This document shows, one piece after another, positions 25,532-34,108 of a stretch of 64,000 nt of DNA. The notes below the pieces were generated by a model. It had not been told where the DNA came from and made no database searches. It saw nothing but the letters and a program-made list of their open reading frames with translations. This DNA is from Allohahella sp002354735 (lineage in GTDB: Bacteria > Pseudomonadota > Gammaproteobacteria > Pseudomonadales > Oleiphilaceae): positions 2,790,001 to 2,854,000 of the forward strand of contig NZ_CP172312.1 of assembly GCF_047946665.1 (NCBI RefSeq), written 5' to 3'. The position numbers were made by a program, and so were the translations under genes. The number at the start of each line of letters is the position of its first letter. The first letter of the stretch is position 1.

Positions 25532-27259
25532 ATGACCAAACCGGTACATGCAATGAGCTACGATTTAAAAACTTACAAGATGCCGGGTCTCACCGGCCGT
25601 GGACTAGGTCTTTCCGTATCGGTACTCGAAACCGATATGGCAAGGAAGATTCTTGAGCCAATCGTCAATTCTCAGCTTGGGATGAACGAGTTCAGGCAGC
25701 ACCGCTATGACATCCACCCAAGTTTTACCGCCCTGCACACCAACACCTCTGCAGTTACCGCGACTGGCGCACAGCGTTCCGTGCAGATGTTCATGGAGTC
25801 GGTAGAAGAGGAGAACCTCAATCAGAAGAGCGCAAGTCTGCGCGGGTCGCTTAACTGCGCCACCCTAGCCTATGCTCGCGATTACCGCAGTGAGCTCAGA
25901 TCGCCACTCACAGTCTCGCTGCAGCTACAGGCTGCACTTGAATCGCCCCACATGCAGGACTCGAAGGCTTTCATATTTACCGATAGCCATGCACTGAGAC
26001 ACCAGGCGGAGGCCAGTACCAAGCGCTTCATGTCGGTGCAGCCGAGAGGTTTGCTCGAAGGGGTGCCGGTTGCCATCAAGGACAGTATCAATGCTGTGCC
26101 CTTCGCGACCACCGGTGGCACTGAAGTCTTCGGTCAGGATCATAGTGTCGAAAGTGACGCCTCCGTAGTCTCCAGGCTGCGTGCCGCAGGCGCCATGATT
26201 CTGGGCAAGACCAATATGCACGAAATCGGCATAGGCGTGACCGGTGCCAACCCGCATTACGGGCACTGTCTCAACCCCTGGGACACTGAATATCTCGCCG
26301 GAGGTTCGTCGGGTGGCAGCGCGGCTGCAGTGGCTAGCGGCATATGTCCCGTCGCTATTGGCTCGGATGGTGGCGGTTCTGTGCGAATCCCAGCCGCGTT
26401 TTGCGGTGTGGTCGGGCTGAAGCCTACCTGGGGCCGCATCAGCAGCGCAGGCACGCTTTCTCTTTGTGACACTGTGGATCACCTGGGACCGATAGGTGCC
26501 AGCGTCGATGATGTCGCGCTCGCATACGCAACCATTGCCGGGCCTGACCCACTTCATGGCCCCAGCTGTCATCAACCATTTCCCCATCTGTCGAACTATT
26601 TCAAATCCGACCTGAAAGGTCTGAAGATCGGCATCTACAAGCCCTGGTTCGAGCATGCCGATCAGGCCATCGTATCGGCCTGTCGCGAGGCTGTGAAAGT
26701 GCTCGAGAGTCTGGGCGCGGAAATCGTGCCTGTTATCATTGAAGGGCTGGAGGACATGCGACTTGCCCATGCGGTTACGATCATGACGGAAATGCTGTCG
26801 TCAGTAGAGCAGCCTTACCGCGCGACCCCCGAGCGCTTCAACGATGACACCCGGATGCTGCTGGCTTTCGCCCGCCTGTTCAGGAGCACGGATTATGTGA
26901 AGGCTCAGCGTGTGCGGACGCGCGCCATTGCCCAGCATGAAGCCCTGTACGCCAAGGTGGATATGCTGGTGACGCCGGCGACAGGAGCCTTGCCACCGAG
27001 ACGGCCTAAGGGCAGTAAGGTAGCGCTCGACCTCGGCCTGATGACCGAGATCATGCGTTTCTCGATCAACGATAATCTGATAGGCATGCCGGCGATTACG
27101 CTGCCTGTAAAGCTATCTGGAGAGGGCTTGCCCATTGGCCTGCAGTTGCATGCGGGGCCCTGGCAGGAACACGTTCTGCTGCGTACGGCAAGATCACTGG
27201 AGTCAGCTCTGCGTTTCAACGCTACGCACAGGCCGCCTAACTTTCTCGACTTTTCGTAG
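25532..27259 (+). CDS. Amidase-signature family amidohydrolase with N-terminal extension
   Basis: 575 residues. Amidase-signature catalytic triad: Lys183 (VAIKDS), cis-Ser in GGSSGGSA (Ser259/260) and nucleophile Ser283 in SDGGGSVRIPA. The AS domain proper begins about residue 120; the first ~110 residues are extra and show no motif I recognise, though they look coding. The family hydrolyses amides (including aspartyl/glutamyl-tRNA mischarging, indoleacetamide, allophanate, fatty amides); the substrate here is unknown and it is not gatA, as gatB/gatC are absent. The start codon has no strong ribosome site; ATGs shortly downstream are possible. Confidence 0.85.
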   Translation: MTKPVHAMSYDLKTYKMPGLTGRGLGLSVSVLETDMARKILEPIVNSQLGMNEFRQHRYDIHPSFTALHTNTSAVTATGAQRSVQMFMESVEEENLNQKSASLRGSLNCATLAYARDYRSELRSPLTVSLQLQAALESPHMQDSKAFIFTDSHALRHQAEASTKRFMSVQPRGLLEGVPVAIKDSINAVPFATTGGTEVFGQDHSVESDASVVSRLRAAGAMILGKTNMHEIGIGVTGANPHYGHCLNPWDTEYLAGGSSGGSAAAVASGICPVAIGSDGGGSVRIPAAFCGVVGLKPTWGRISSAGTLSLCDTVDHLGPIGASVDDVALAYATIAGPDPLHGPSCHQPFPHLSNYFKSDLKGLKIGIYKPWFEHADQAIVSACREAVKVLESLGAEIVPVIIEGLEDMRLAHAVTIMTEMLSSVEQPYRATPERFNDDTRMLLAFARLFRSTDYVKAQRVRTRAIAQHEALYAKVDMLVTPATGALPPRRPKGSKVALDLGLMTEIMRFSINDNLIGMPAITLPVKLSGEGLPIGLQLHAGPWQEHVLLRTARSLESALRFNATHRPPNFLDFS

Positions 27260-27269
27260 CCGGAATGGA

Positions 27270-27902
27270 TCAGACTTTGACGAAGGGGTTATTTTCCTTT
27301 TCGTCACCGAAAGTCGACATGGGGCCATGACCGGGTACGAATGCAATATCGTCGCCGAGTGGCCAAAGCTTGTTGCGGATCGATGAAATAAGCGTGGCGT
27401 GATCGCCCTTTGGAAAGTCGGTTCGGCCGATAGAACCGTGAAACAGAACGTCACCCACGAGGGCAAGGCCCCTACTCTTGTTATAGAAGACCACGTGCCC
27501 GGGCGTATGGCCGGGACAGTGGATGACCTGAAGAACCTCATTACCGACGGTGACTTCATCACCATCGACCAGCCAGCGCGTTGGCTCGAAAGTCTCCGCC
27601 TCCGGGAAGCCGAACATCTGGCTCTGCTGCGGCAGCAGGTCTATCCAGAACTTGTCTTCAAGCGCTGGCCCTTCAATGGGCACCTTACGTAAGGCTGCCA
27701 GTGTCGAAACCGCTCCGGCATGATCGATATGGGCATGGGTCACCAGGATCTTCTCGAGCTCTAAATCTTCGAAGTCCAGTGCGTGCAGGATTCGGTCGAG
27801 GTCGCCACCAGGATCCACCACCGCAGCTTTGCGAGTCTGCTCACACCAGATGATGGAGCAATTCTGTTCAAAAGCCGTGACGGGAATGACCTGAAACTGC
27901 AT
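27270..27902 (-). CDS. MBL-fold hydrolase, glyoxalase II-like (YcbL type)
   Basis: 210 residues with all metal motifs of the glyoxalase II-like metallo-beta-lactamase fold: THAHIDHAG, CPGHTPGHV, GDVLFHGSIGR and a final PGHGP. Size and GDVLF...GRTDFP match the short YcbL type rather than full-length GloB, which has an extra helical domain. It probably hydrolyses a thioester such as S-lactoylglutathione. Same strand as, and 86 bases after, ahpF, but separated from it by a hairpin. Confidence 0.88.
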   Translation of the reverse strand: MQFQVIPVTAFEQNCSIIWCEQTRKAAVVDPGGDLDRILHALDFEDLELEKILVTHAHIDHAGAVSTLAALRKVPIEGPALEDKFWIDLLPQQSQMFGFPEAETFEPTRWLVDGDEVTVGNEVLQVIHCPGHTPGHVVFYNKSRGLALVGDVLFHGSIGRTDFPKGDHATLISSIRNKLWPLGDDIAFVPGHGPMSTFGDEKENNPFVKV

Positions 27903-27942
27903 GCGAAAGGCGCACCTTGATGAAGACTGAATGAAGCAGTGT

Positions 27943-27960
27943 AGCCCGCCGAAGCGGGCT
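27943..27960 (-). terminator. Probable ahpF terminator hairpin with TTCG loop
   Basis: On the minus strand AGCCCGC-TTCG-GCGGGCT: a 7-bp GC stem closed by a TTCG loop, 28 bases after the ahpF stop and before the MBL gene start. The T tract is poor, so termination may be partial. Confidence 0.5.
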
Positions 27961-27988
27961 TGTCAGTCAATCGTGAGCCTGGATCGCC

Positions 27989-29623
27989 TTAGGCTGCCTC
28001 TTCCTCGACAGTGTCTTCCTGCTCGCTCACACTGCTGGGCAGTGGCGTCCGGATAAGGTGATCGAAGGCACCCAGCGCTGCGCCTGACCCCGCACCCATC
28101 GCAATGATGATCTGCTTGTAAGGCACCGTGGTGACGTCACCGGCAGCGAACACACCCGGCAGTGAAGTCTGGCCCTTGGTATCCACCACGATTTCACCGC
28201 GCTCGCTCAACTCGATATCGCCTTTGAGCCACTCAGTGTTTGGCACCAGACCAATCTGCACGAAGATACCCGCCAGCTCGATATGATGCGTTTCATTGGT
28301 GGCGCGATCCACATAGTTGAGGCCGTTTACGCGCTTGCCGTCGCCAGTCACCTCGGTCGACATAGCTTCCATGATGATGGTGACGTTTTTCAGCGAACGC
28401 GCCTTGCGAACAAGAACCGCGTCGGCTCGCAGCGTATCGGCGAATTCGAGTACCGTCACATGCTCGACGATGCCAGCGAGATCGATCGCCGCTTCGATGC
28501 CAGAGTTGCCACCACCGATGACCGCAACACGCTTGCCCTTGAATAATGGGCCGTCACAGTGTGGACAGTAGGCCACACCTTTGCCTCGATACGCCTTCTC
28601 CCCTGGCACGTTCATCTCGCGCCAGCGGGCACCAGTGGACAGAATGACTGAGCGACTCTTCAGGCGCGCGCCAGACTCCAGTTCCACCTCGATATAATCG
28701 GCAGGGGTACCGTCTGCAGAGACGCTCGCTGCGTGCAGCTTGCGCGCTTTCTGGCCATTCATCAGGTCGACATCATATTGCAGCACATGCTGCTCGAGAT
28801 TCGCGACCAGCTTCGGACCCTCGGTCTCTTTCACTGAAATGAAATTCTCGATGCCCATGGTATCGGCGACCTGGCCACCGAAGCGCTCGGCTACGATACC
28901 CGTACGGATGCCCTTGCGTGCTGCGTAAATCGCCGCAGAAGCGCCAGCTGGACCACCGCCGACGATCAGCACTTCATAGGGCGTCTTGTCTGCCAGGGCA
29001 GCGGCCTTCTTCTCAGCCGACTTGTCGTCCACCTTGTCCAGGATTTCGGCCAGCGTCATTTTGCCCTGCCCGAAGAGCTCGCCGTTCACGAACACTGCCG
29101 GTACAGCCAGCACGTTGCGATCTTCGACCTCACTCTTGAACAGACCGCCGTCGATCATGGTATGGCTGATTCTGGGGTTCAGCACAGCCATGAGGTTCAG
29201 CGCCTGAACCACATCCGGGCAGTTGTGACATGACAGTGATATGTACGTCTCGAACTTGAGCTCCGTTGAAGGATCAAGCTCGACAATTTGATCGAGCAAT
29301 GCTTTTTCGGTTTTCGATGGATGACCACCCGCCTGGAGCAATGCCAGCACCAGCGAAGTAAACTCATGACCCATCGGAATACCTGCAAACTCCACCCTGG
29401 CCTTTTCGCCTTCAGGTGAAATTGTCAGGAGGGGCACGCGGCCCTCCTGAGCGGGCTGATTGACGGTCAGCGCAATCTTCGGAGACATTGCTGCAATCTC
29501 TTGTGCCAGATCCAGCAGCTCCTGCGACTTCGGCCTGTCATCAACCGACACGGTCAATTCTATTGGCTTGACTATTTTCTGCAGATAACCGTTGAGCTGT
29601 TGCTTGAGATTAGCGTCCAACAT
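27989..29623 (-). CDS. ahpF: Alkyl hydroperoxide reductase subunit F
   Basis: 544-residue flavoprotein disulfide reductase that passes electrons from NADH via FAD to AhpC. The N-terminal domain is a double thioredoxin fold with CHNC; the reductase part has GGGPAGASAAIYAARKG, the redox pair CPHC and the NAD motif GGGNSGIEAA, with GVFAAGDVT near the end. The start MLDANLK is preceded by AAGGAGAAC and matches AhpF proteins; a longer frame upstream lacks both. Transcribed with ahpC, which ends 44 bases upstream. The C-terminus has a short extra acidic tail. Confidence 0.95.
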   Translation of the reverse strand: MLDANLKQQLNGYLQKIVKPIELTVSVDDRPKSQELLDLAQEIAAMSPKIALTVNQPAQEGRVPLLTISPEGEKARVEFAGIPMGHEFTSLVLALLQAGGHPSKTEKALLDQIVELDPSTELKFETYISLSCHNCPDVVQALNLMAVLNPRISHTMIDGGLFKSEVEDRNVLAVPAVFVNGELFGQGKMTLAEILDKVDDKSAEKKAAALADKTPYEVLIVGGGPAGASAAIYAARKGIRTGIVAERFGGQVADTMGIENFISVKETEGPKLVANLEQHVLQYDVDLMNGQKARKLHAASVSADGTPADYIEVELESGARLKSRSVILSTGARWREMNVPGEKAYRGKGVAYCPHCDGPLFKGKRVAVIGGGNSGIEAAIDLAGIVEHVTVLEFADTLRADAVLVRKARSLKNVTIIMEAMSTEVTGDGKRVNGLNYVDRATNETHHIELAGIFVQIGLVPNTEWLKGDIELSERGEIVVDTKGQTSLPGVFAAGDVTTVPYKQIIIAMGAGSGAALGAFDHLIRTPLPSSVSEQEDTVEEEAA

Positions 29624-29667
29624 ATCTGAAGTTCTCCTTAAGATTGGCTGACTATCAATACGACTGT

Positions 29668-30237
29668 TTAGATCTTGCCGACGAGGTCGAGTGAAGGTGC
29701 AAGTGTGGCTTCGCCTTCCTTCCACTTGGCTGGGCAAACTTCGCCTGGATGCGCTGCAACATACTGCGCAGCCTTCACCTTGCGAACCAGCTCACCAGCA
29801 TCGCGACCTACACCACCAGCATTGATCTCGATGATCTGGATCTTGCCTTCTGGATCGATGACGAAAGTGCCGCGCTCTGCCAGACCAGCTTCTTCGATCA
29901 TGACGCCGAAGTTGCGGGTGATGGCACCGGTTGGGTCGCCGATCATCGGGAACTGGATCTTGCCGATGGTGTCAGATGTGTCGTGCCATGCCTTGTGCGT
30001 GAAATGAGTGTCAGTCGACACTGAGTACACTTCCACGCCCATGTCCTTCAGCTGGCTGTAGTAATCCGCCAGATCACCAAGTTCGGTTGGACACACGAAG
30101 GTAAAATCAGCTGGGTAGAAGAAGACGATTGCCCACTTGCCCTTGAGGTCTTCGTTGGTGACGGTGATGAATTCGCCGTTGTGGAAGGCCTCTGCTTTGA
30201 AAGGTTTGATTTCGGTATTGATCAAGGTTGCTGACAT
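29668..30237 (-). CDS. ahpC: Alkyl hydroperoxide reductase subunit C (peroxiredoxin)
   Basis: 189-residue 2-Cys peroxiredoxin with peroxidatic Cys in DFTFVCPTE and resolving Cys in EVCPAKW near the C-terminus, the typical AhpC length. It reduces H2O2, organic peroxides and peroxynitrite in the cytoplasm and is recycled by AhpF, encoded next. GGAG lies seven bases before the ATG. A candidate OxyR site is 70-107 bases upstream, in line with the known peroxide control of ahpCF. Confidence 0.97.
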   Translation of the reverse strand: MSATLINTEIKPFKAEAFHNGEFITVTNEDLKGKWAIVFFYPADFTFVCPTELGDLADYYSQLKDMGVEVYSVSTDTHFTHKAWHDTSDTIGKIQFPMIGDPTGAITRNFGVMIEEAGLAERGTFVIDPEGKIQIIEINAGGVGRDAGELVRKVKAAQYVAAHPGEVCPAKWKEGEATLAPSLDLVGKI

Positions 30238-30307
30238 TCTTTGTCTCCATTAGGTCAGTTGGGTAAACCGTGGAAACAATACTACAGCGACAGGACTGAT
30301 ATCAAAA

Positions 30308-30344
30308 ATTGATAATCTTTTTAGGAGCGATAGGCACAATCTAT
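30308..30344. promoter_or_regulatory. Candidate OxyR site upstream of ahpC
   Basis: The downstream half reads ATAG-N7-CTAT (30330-30344), an exact match to the OxyR half-site core; the upstream half at the expected 7-base spacing is weak (ATTG-N7-TTTT). It overlaps a separate perfect dyad TATCAA-AAA-TTGATA at 30300-30314. Location before ahpC is as expected for OxyR. Confidence 0.45.
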
Positions 30345-30426
30345 CAAGCCGCCTCCGGAAAAGGCAGACGGCTATTGAGGGTTCAAGCGGGGATCAAGCG
30401 GGGATCAAGCAGGAATGAAATCCGGC

Positions 30427-31392
30427 TCAGGGCGCGTAGGCGAACAGCAGCCGACCGCCACGCTCGTGAAGTTTCGCGGTTGGATGAACTTCGTCGAAAT
30501 AGGCGTAGCTGCTGATATTCTGGCCAAACGCACAGCCTTCGGTATAGCTGCGGGTCGCCTGGCTGAAACAAGGCTCAGTGGTATTGCTGATGCCATACGC
30601 CTCGGCATCCTTGTCGATGCTGCGGAAGGCTGAAAACAGGTCGATCAGGACGATGTCCTTGCCGCTGGCTTTCTCAAGTGACTTCACCCGCTGTTTAAGG
30701 CCCAGGTTGTAAGCCGCTGTCTTGACAGTTGCTGAAGTGGGAAGGAACCAGTTGCTCGTGGTCGCCGCAAGCTGACTTGTTTCAGGAATAGCGCCGATAT
30801 CTGGCACGTTCACCACAACGACCTGTTCAGCGCCGGCAGCGATCAGCTTCTCGACGTTGGTCTTTACCCCATCGAGCGCGGCCTTGAGCAACTCACTCGA
30901 AGCGCGATGATTTGGCTCATCGCGTGCTGCACGGACGTCGTTACCACCGATGAAAACAACGTACAGTGCATCAGCAGGGGCCTGGCCCTGTGTATTGAGC
31001 AGGAAAGCGTCGACCTGAGTGTTAAGATCGATTGGCTCATCGGTACCAGCTTTGGCACCAGCCACGGCGTAGTTGGTGCCTTGAGCCGGACCCACGAGAT
31101 GCAGCGAGGCTTCAAGTGCTACGCCACGAAGGTCAGCAAGCACTTCTACCGCGGTATCACCATCTGTAACGCGATTACCGGAGAACGGCGGGTTTGGAAA
31201 GTCACTGGTGACCGAAGCGAGGTTGCCAGTATCAGACAGGCTGTCACCAAAGACATAGATAGCCTCTGCGCGGGCCATATTGGCAAAAGCCAGACCGCCG
31301 AGCATTGCGAAGACAACAGTCAGGCAACGATAGGATGCGCTCTTGCGAGTGGCGAGAGAGCGGGATGAGCTGTTCAGAGATGAGTTCGGCAT
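30427..31392 (-). CDS. Secreted SGNH/GDSL-family esterase or lipase
   Basis: 321 residues with a twin-basic, then hydrophobic, signal peptide cleaved near ARA/EA (about 44). SGNH blocks: GDSLSDTGN (catalytic Ser), the Gly block, FIGGNDVRAA (Asn) and DEVHPTAKLH (Asp and His). Resembles thermolabile haemolysin/ChoE-type and plant-like GDSL lipases that act on esters outside the cytoplasm. Transcribed toward ahpC but probably separately, as an imperfect GC-rich hairpin (about 30345-30375) follows its stop. Confidence 0.86.
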   Translation of the reverse strand: MPNSSLNSSSRSLATRKSASYRCLTVVFAMLGGLAFANMARAEAIYVFGDSLSDTGNLASVTSDFPNPPFSGNRVTDGDTAVEVLADLRGVALEASLHLVGPAQGTNYAVAGAKAGTDEPIDLNTQVDAFLLNTQGQAPADALYVVFIGGNDVRAARDEPNHRASSELLKAALDGVKTNVEKLIAAGAEQVVVVNVPDIGAIPETSQLAATTSNWFLPTSATVKTAAYNLGLKQRVKSLEKASGKDIVLIDLFSAFRSIDKDAEAYGISNTTEPCFSQATRSYTEGCAFGQNISSYAYFDEVHPTAKLHERGGRLLFAYAP

Positions 31393-31478
31393 ATGAGGTG
31401 AGCGTCCTGATTCTTATAAATATTGTTATTAGTCATGCAGTCCCGAAGGCTGCCATCAAAAGGGGCAATGGCCCTGTG

Positions 31479-32066
31479 CTATTGCTTCACCGCCAGCGTA
31501 AGTGCCTGCGAAGCAAGATCTTCCAATGATGCGCTTCCGTCCGTGCGATACCAGGTTACCGTCCAGCTGAGCGCCCCGGCGAGAAAACGTCTTAAAATGC
31601 CGGGGTCCGCAGCTATTTGACCAGCCGCTGCACATTCTTGCAATACACTCAGCCACAGATGCTCATAATAATCTCTCAGTTTGAGAACCTGTTCCTGCCG
31701 CTCCTTGGCCAGACTGCGCCACTCGTACACCAGAACCGCCATGGCTTCGCTGGTCTGGCCATTCACAGCCTGCAGTTCACAGAATATCAGCGAGCGCAGC
31801 CGCTCCACCGGATCGGACGACCGTGCCAGTTCGGCTTCCATTCGCGCGGTGATCTCTTCGATCGTGTCGGTCATGATGTAGTAAAGGATGTCCTCCTTTG
31901 ACCGAAAATGATGAAAGATGCTGCCACTCTGGATCCCTACAGCCGCAGCAATATCGCGCACTGTAGTGCGTTCAAAGCCTTTTTCGCGGAACAGATGCGC
32001 AGCCTCCCTCAGGAGCCTGCCACGCGGCGACTCGCCTTCTACCGCAAGGCGGTCCGATTCTTTCAT
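31479..32066 (-). CDS. atuR: TetR-family regulator of the atu cluster
   Basis: 195 residues with an N-terminal TetR HTH (ERTTVRDIAAAVGIQSGSIF, then HHFRSKEDIL) and an all-helical ligand domain. The start MKESDRL is used because an upstream frame extends through the promoter and operator. AtuR of Pseudomonas aeruginosa is a TetR repressor encoded divergently from atuA; the same layout is seen here. It should repress the atu operon and itself until a terpenoid acyl-CoA appears. The name rests on position plus family. Confidence 0.82.
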   Translation of the reverse strand: MKESDRLAVEGESPRGRLLREAAHLFREKGFERTTVRDIAAAVGIQSGSIFHHFRSKEDILYYIMTDTIEEITARMEAELARSSDPVERLRSLIFCELQAVNGQTSEAMAVLVYEWRSLAKERQEQVLKLRDYYEHLWLSVLQECAAAGQIAADPGILRRFLAGALSWTVTWYRTDGSASLEDLASQALTLAVKQ

Positions 32067-32099
32067 GCTTGAGGGTCCCGTATTTGATCGACTAAAGCG

Positions 32100-32128
32100 A
32101 TCATATCCGAATTTTACAGCTTTACAAA
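32100..32128 (-). promoter_or_regulatory. Candidate atuR promoter
   Basis: On the minus strand TTTGTA, a 17-base spacer and TATGAT form a good sigma70-type promoter. The -35 touches the palindromic operator, so a bound repressor would block it. Confidence 0.5.
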
Positions 32129-32145
32129 CCAAGCGCTTGCTTGGT
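32128..32145. promoter_or_regulatory. Palindromic operator between atuR and atuA
   Basis: ACCAAGC-GCTT-GCTTGGT, a perfect 7-bp-arm dyad of 18 bases in the divergent region, the size and style of TetR-family operators. It adjoins the atuR -35 element and lies 44 bases before the atuA start. Binding by AtuR is inferred. Confidence 0.6.
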
Positions 32146-32188
32146 AGTGTTTTGCAACGATCGCCAGCGCTTGCAAAAGGAGCACGCA

Positions 32189-34099
32189 ATGAACCCGGGA
32201 CGCCCATCCACAACAGCTCAAGACACCTCCTCCAGTCCAGCCTCGGAGCGGGTTGTCCGCATCGGTTGCGCCTCTGGCTTCTGGGGCGATACCAATACTG
32301 CCGCGCAGCAACTGGTGGGAAAAGGTCGGCTGGACTATCTCGTGTTCGATTATCTGGCAGAAATCACCATGTCCATCATGGCTGCGCAGAAGATGAAGGA
32401 TCCCAAGGCTGGTTACGCCAGCGATTTCGTCAGGCAGGTGATGGGCCCGCTGCTCCCCGAGCTCAAGCGTCAAGGCATCAAGGTCATCAGTAACGCCGGG
32501 GGCGTGAATCCTCAGGCTTGCGCCGAAGCCATCCAGGCGCTCGCAAATGAACAGAACATCGAGTTGAAGATCGCGGTGGTGAATGGCGACGACGTGCTAC
32601 CGAAGAAAGCTGACTTTGTCCGTCAGGGCGTCCGGGAGATGTTCACCAATCAAGCGCTGCCTGAGATGATGGTGAGCATGAACGCCTATCTTGGCGCCCC
32701 TGCGATCACAGCAGCGCTGGCAACAGGCGCTGATGTGGTGATTACTGGGCGTGTCGTGGACAGCGCCGTCGTCGTGGCGCCGCTGATGCATGAATTCGGC
32801 TGGAGTTGGCAGGACTATGGCCGACTGGCACAGGCCAGTCTTGCCGGCCATATCATCGAGTGCGGCGCACAGTGCACCGGCGGCAACTTCACCGACTGGA
32901 AGGACGTCTGCGATGGCTACGACAATATGGGCTTCCCCATCATCGACGTCCGAGCCGACGGCAGCTTTACAGTCAGCAAACCAGAGAACACTGGTGGCAC
33001 AGTCAGCTTCGCTACCGTAGCAGAGCAGCTGGTCTACGAGATCGGCGACCCGGCCAGCTACCGACTCCCGGACGTGAACTGTGACTTCAGGCAAGTCAAT
33101 ATCGAGACGGTCGAGGCCGGCAGGCGTGTGACTGTATCCGGCGCGCGAGGCTTACCGCCTGGACCTGACTACAAGGTGTCCGGCACCTGGCCTGATGGCT
33201 TCAAGTGTGCCGTGAGTTTTATGCTCGCTGGTATCGAAGCGCCGGCCAAGGCGCGGTCGGTGGCTGAAGCCATATTGAAGAAAACCAGCAGACTGTTCGC
33301 GGAAAAGGGTTGGCCTGATTACACCGAGACCACTATCGAGGTACTGGGCATCGAACAGACCTACGGTCCGAATGCACAGCAGAAGCTGGTGGACAGCCGC
33401 GAGGTGGTGGTGAAGATTGGTTGCGCTCACCCGAAGAAGGAAGCGCTCGTACTGTTTTCGCGGGAAATCGCGCAGGCCAGTACTGGCATGGCGCCGGGTA
33501 TGACCGGCCTTGTCGGCGGTCGCCCCGACGTCTGGCCGAAAATTCGCCTTTTCTCGTGCCTGGTTCCCAAAGCTGCGTGCGATCTTTCAGTGACCGTACT
33601 CGGCAAAGATGGCGACGAGACAATATCGGTAGAACTGCCCGCCGTGGAAGCGCCTGCAGCAGCCAAACAGGCTGTGGACAGCTCGACTCCGGACACTGCC
33701 CCAACAGCTACCAGCGAGCTAGTGCCGCTCATCAAGCTGGCCTGGGCTCGCTCAGGCGATAAGGGCGATGTATCGAATATTGGTGTGATCGCCCGCAGAG
33801 CGGAATGGCTGCCTGTCATACGTGCAGCGCTGACGGCTGATGCAGTCGCAGAATATATGGGCCATACCCTTGCAGGCTCGGCAGCGGACAAACGCTCACT
33901 GGTGCACCGGTACGACCTGCCTGGCATCAACGCGCTCAACTTTGTACTAGAGCAGGCATTAGGTGGCGGGGGCGTCGCCAGTCTGCGAATTGACCCCCAG
34001 GGCAAGGCATTCGGTCAGCAACTGCTCGACTTCCCGATTCCGGTGACTGCCGAAATCGCAGCCCAGCTCGCAGCAAGCTCACCAACAACCCGCGCCTGA
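32189..34099 (+). CDS. atuA: Acyclic terpene utilization protein AtuA
   Basis: 636 residues of the AtuA/DUF1446 family: N-terminal domain beginning RIGCASGFWGDTN with DYLVFDYLAEITM, and a C-terminal domain beginning WARSGDKGD. AtuA is needed for citronellol/geraniol use in Pseudomonas, but its reaction is not settled. The ATG is preceded by AAAAGGAGCA, which decides it over a longer upstream frame. First gene of the atu operon, followed by atuB after 9 bases. Confidence 0.92.
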   Translation: MNPGRPSTTAQDTSSSPASERVVRIGCASGFWGDTNTAAQQLVGKGRLDYLVFDYLAEITMSIMAAQKMKDPKAGYASDFVRQVMGPLLPELKRQGIKVISNAGGVNPQACAEAIQALANEQNIELKIAVVNGDDVLPKKADFVRQGVREMFTNQALPEMMVSMNAYLGAPAITAALATGADVVITGRVVDSAVVVAPLMHEFGWSWQDYGRLAQASLAGHIIECGAQCTGGNFTDWKDVCDGYDNMGFPIIDVRADGSFTVSKPENTGGTVSFATVAEQLVYEIGDPASYRLPDVNCDFRQVNIETVEAGRRVTVSGARGLPPGPDYKVSGTWPDGFKCAVSFMLAGIEAPAKARSVAEAILKKTSRLFAEKGWPDYTETTIEVLGIEQTYGPNAQQKLVDSREVVVKIGCAHPKKEALVLFSREIAQASTGMAPGMTGLVGGRPDVWPKIRLFSCLVPKAACDLSVTVLGKDGDETISVELPAVEAPAAAKQAVDSSTPDTAPTATSELVPLIKLAWARSGDKGDVSNIGVIARRAEWLPVIRAALTADAVAEYMGHTLAGSAADKRSLVHRYDLPGINALNFVLEQALGGGGVASLRIDPQGKAFGQQLLDFPIPVTAEIAAQLAASSPTTRA

Positions 34100-34108
34100 G
34101 AATCCGAA

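Noticed and set aside
30381..30411. Short tandem repeat of about 11 bases (GGGGATCAAGC, 2.5 copies).
   Set aside because: Too short and few copies to count as a repeat element.
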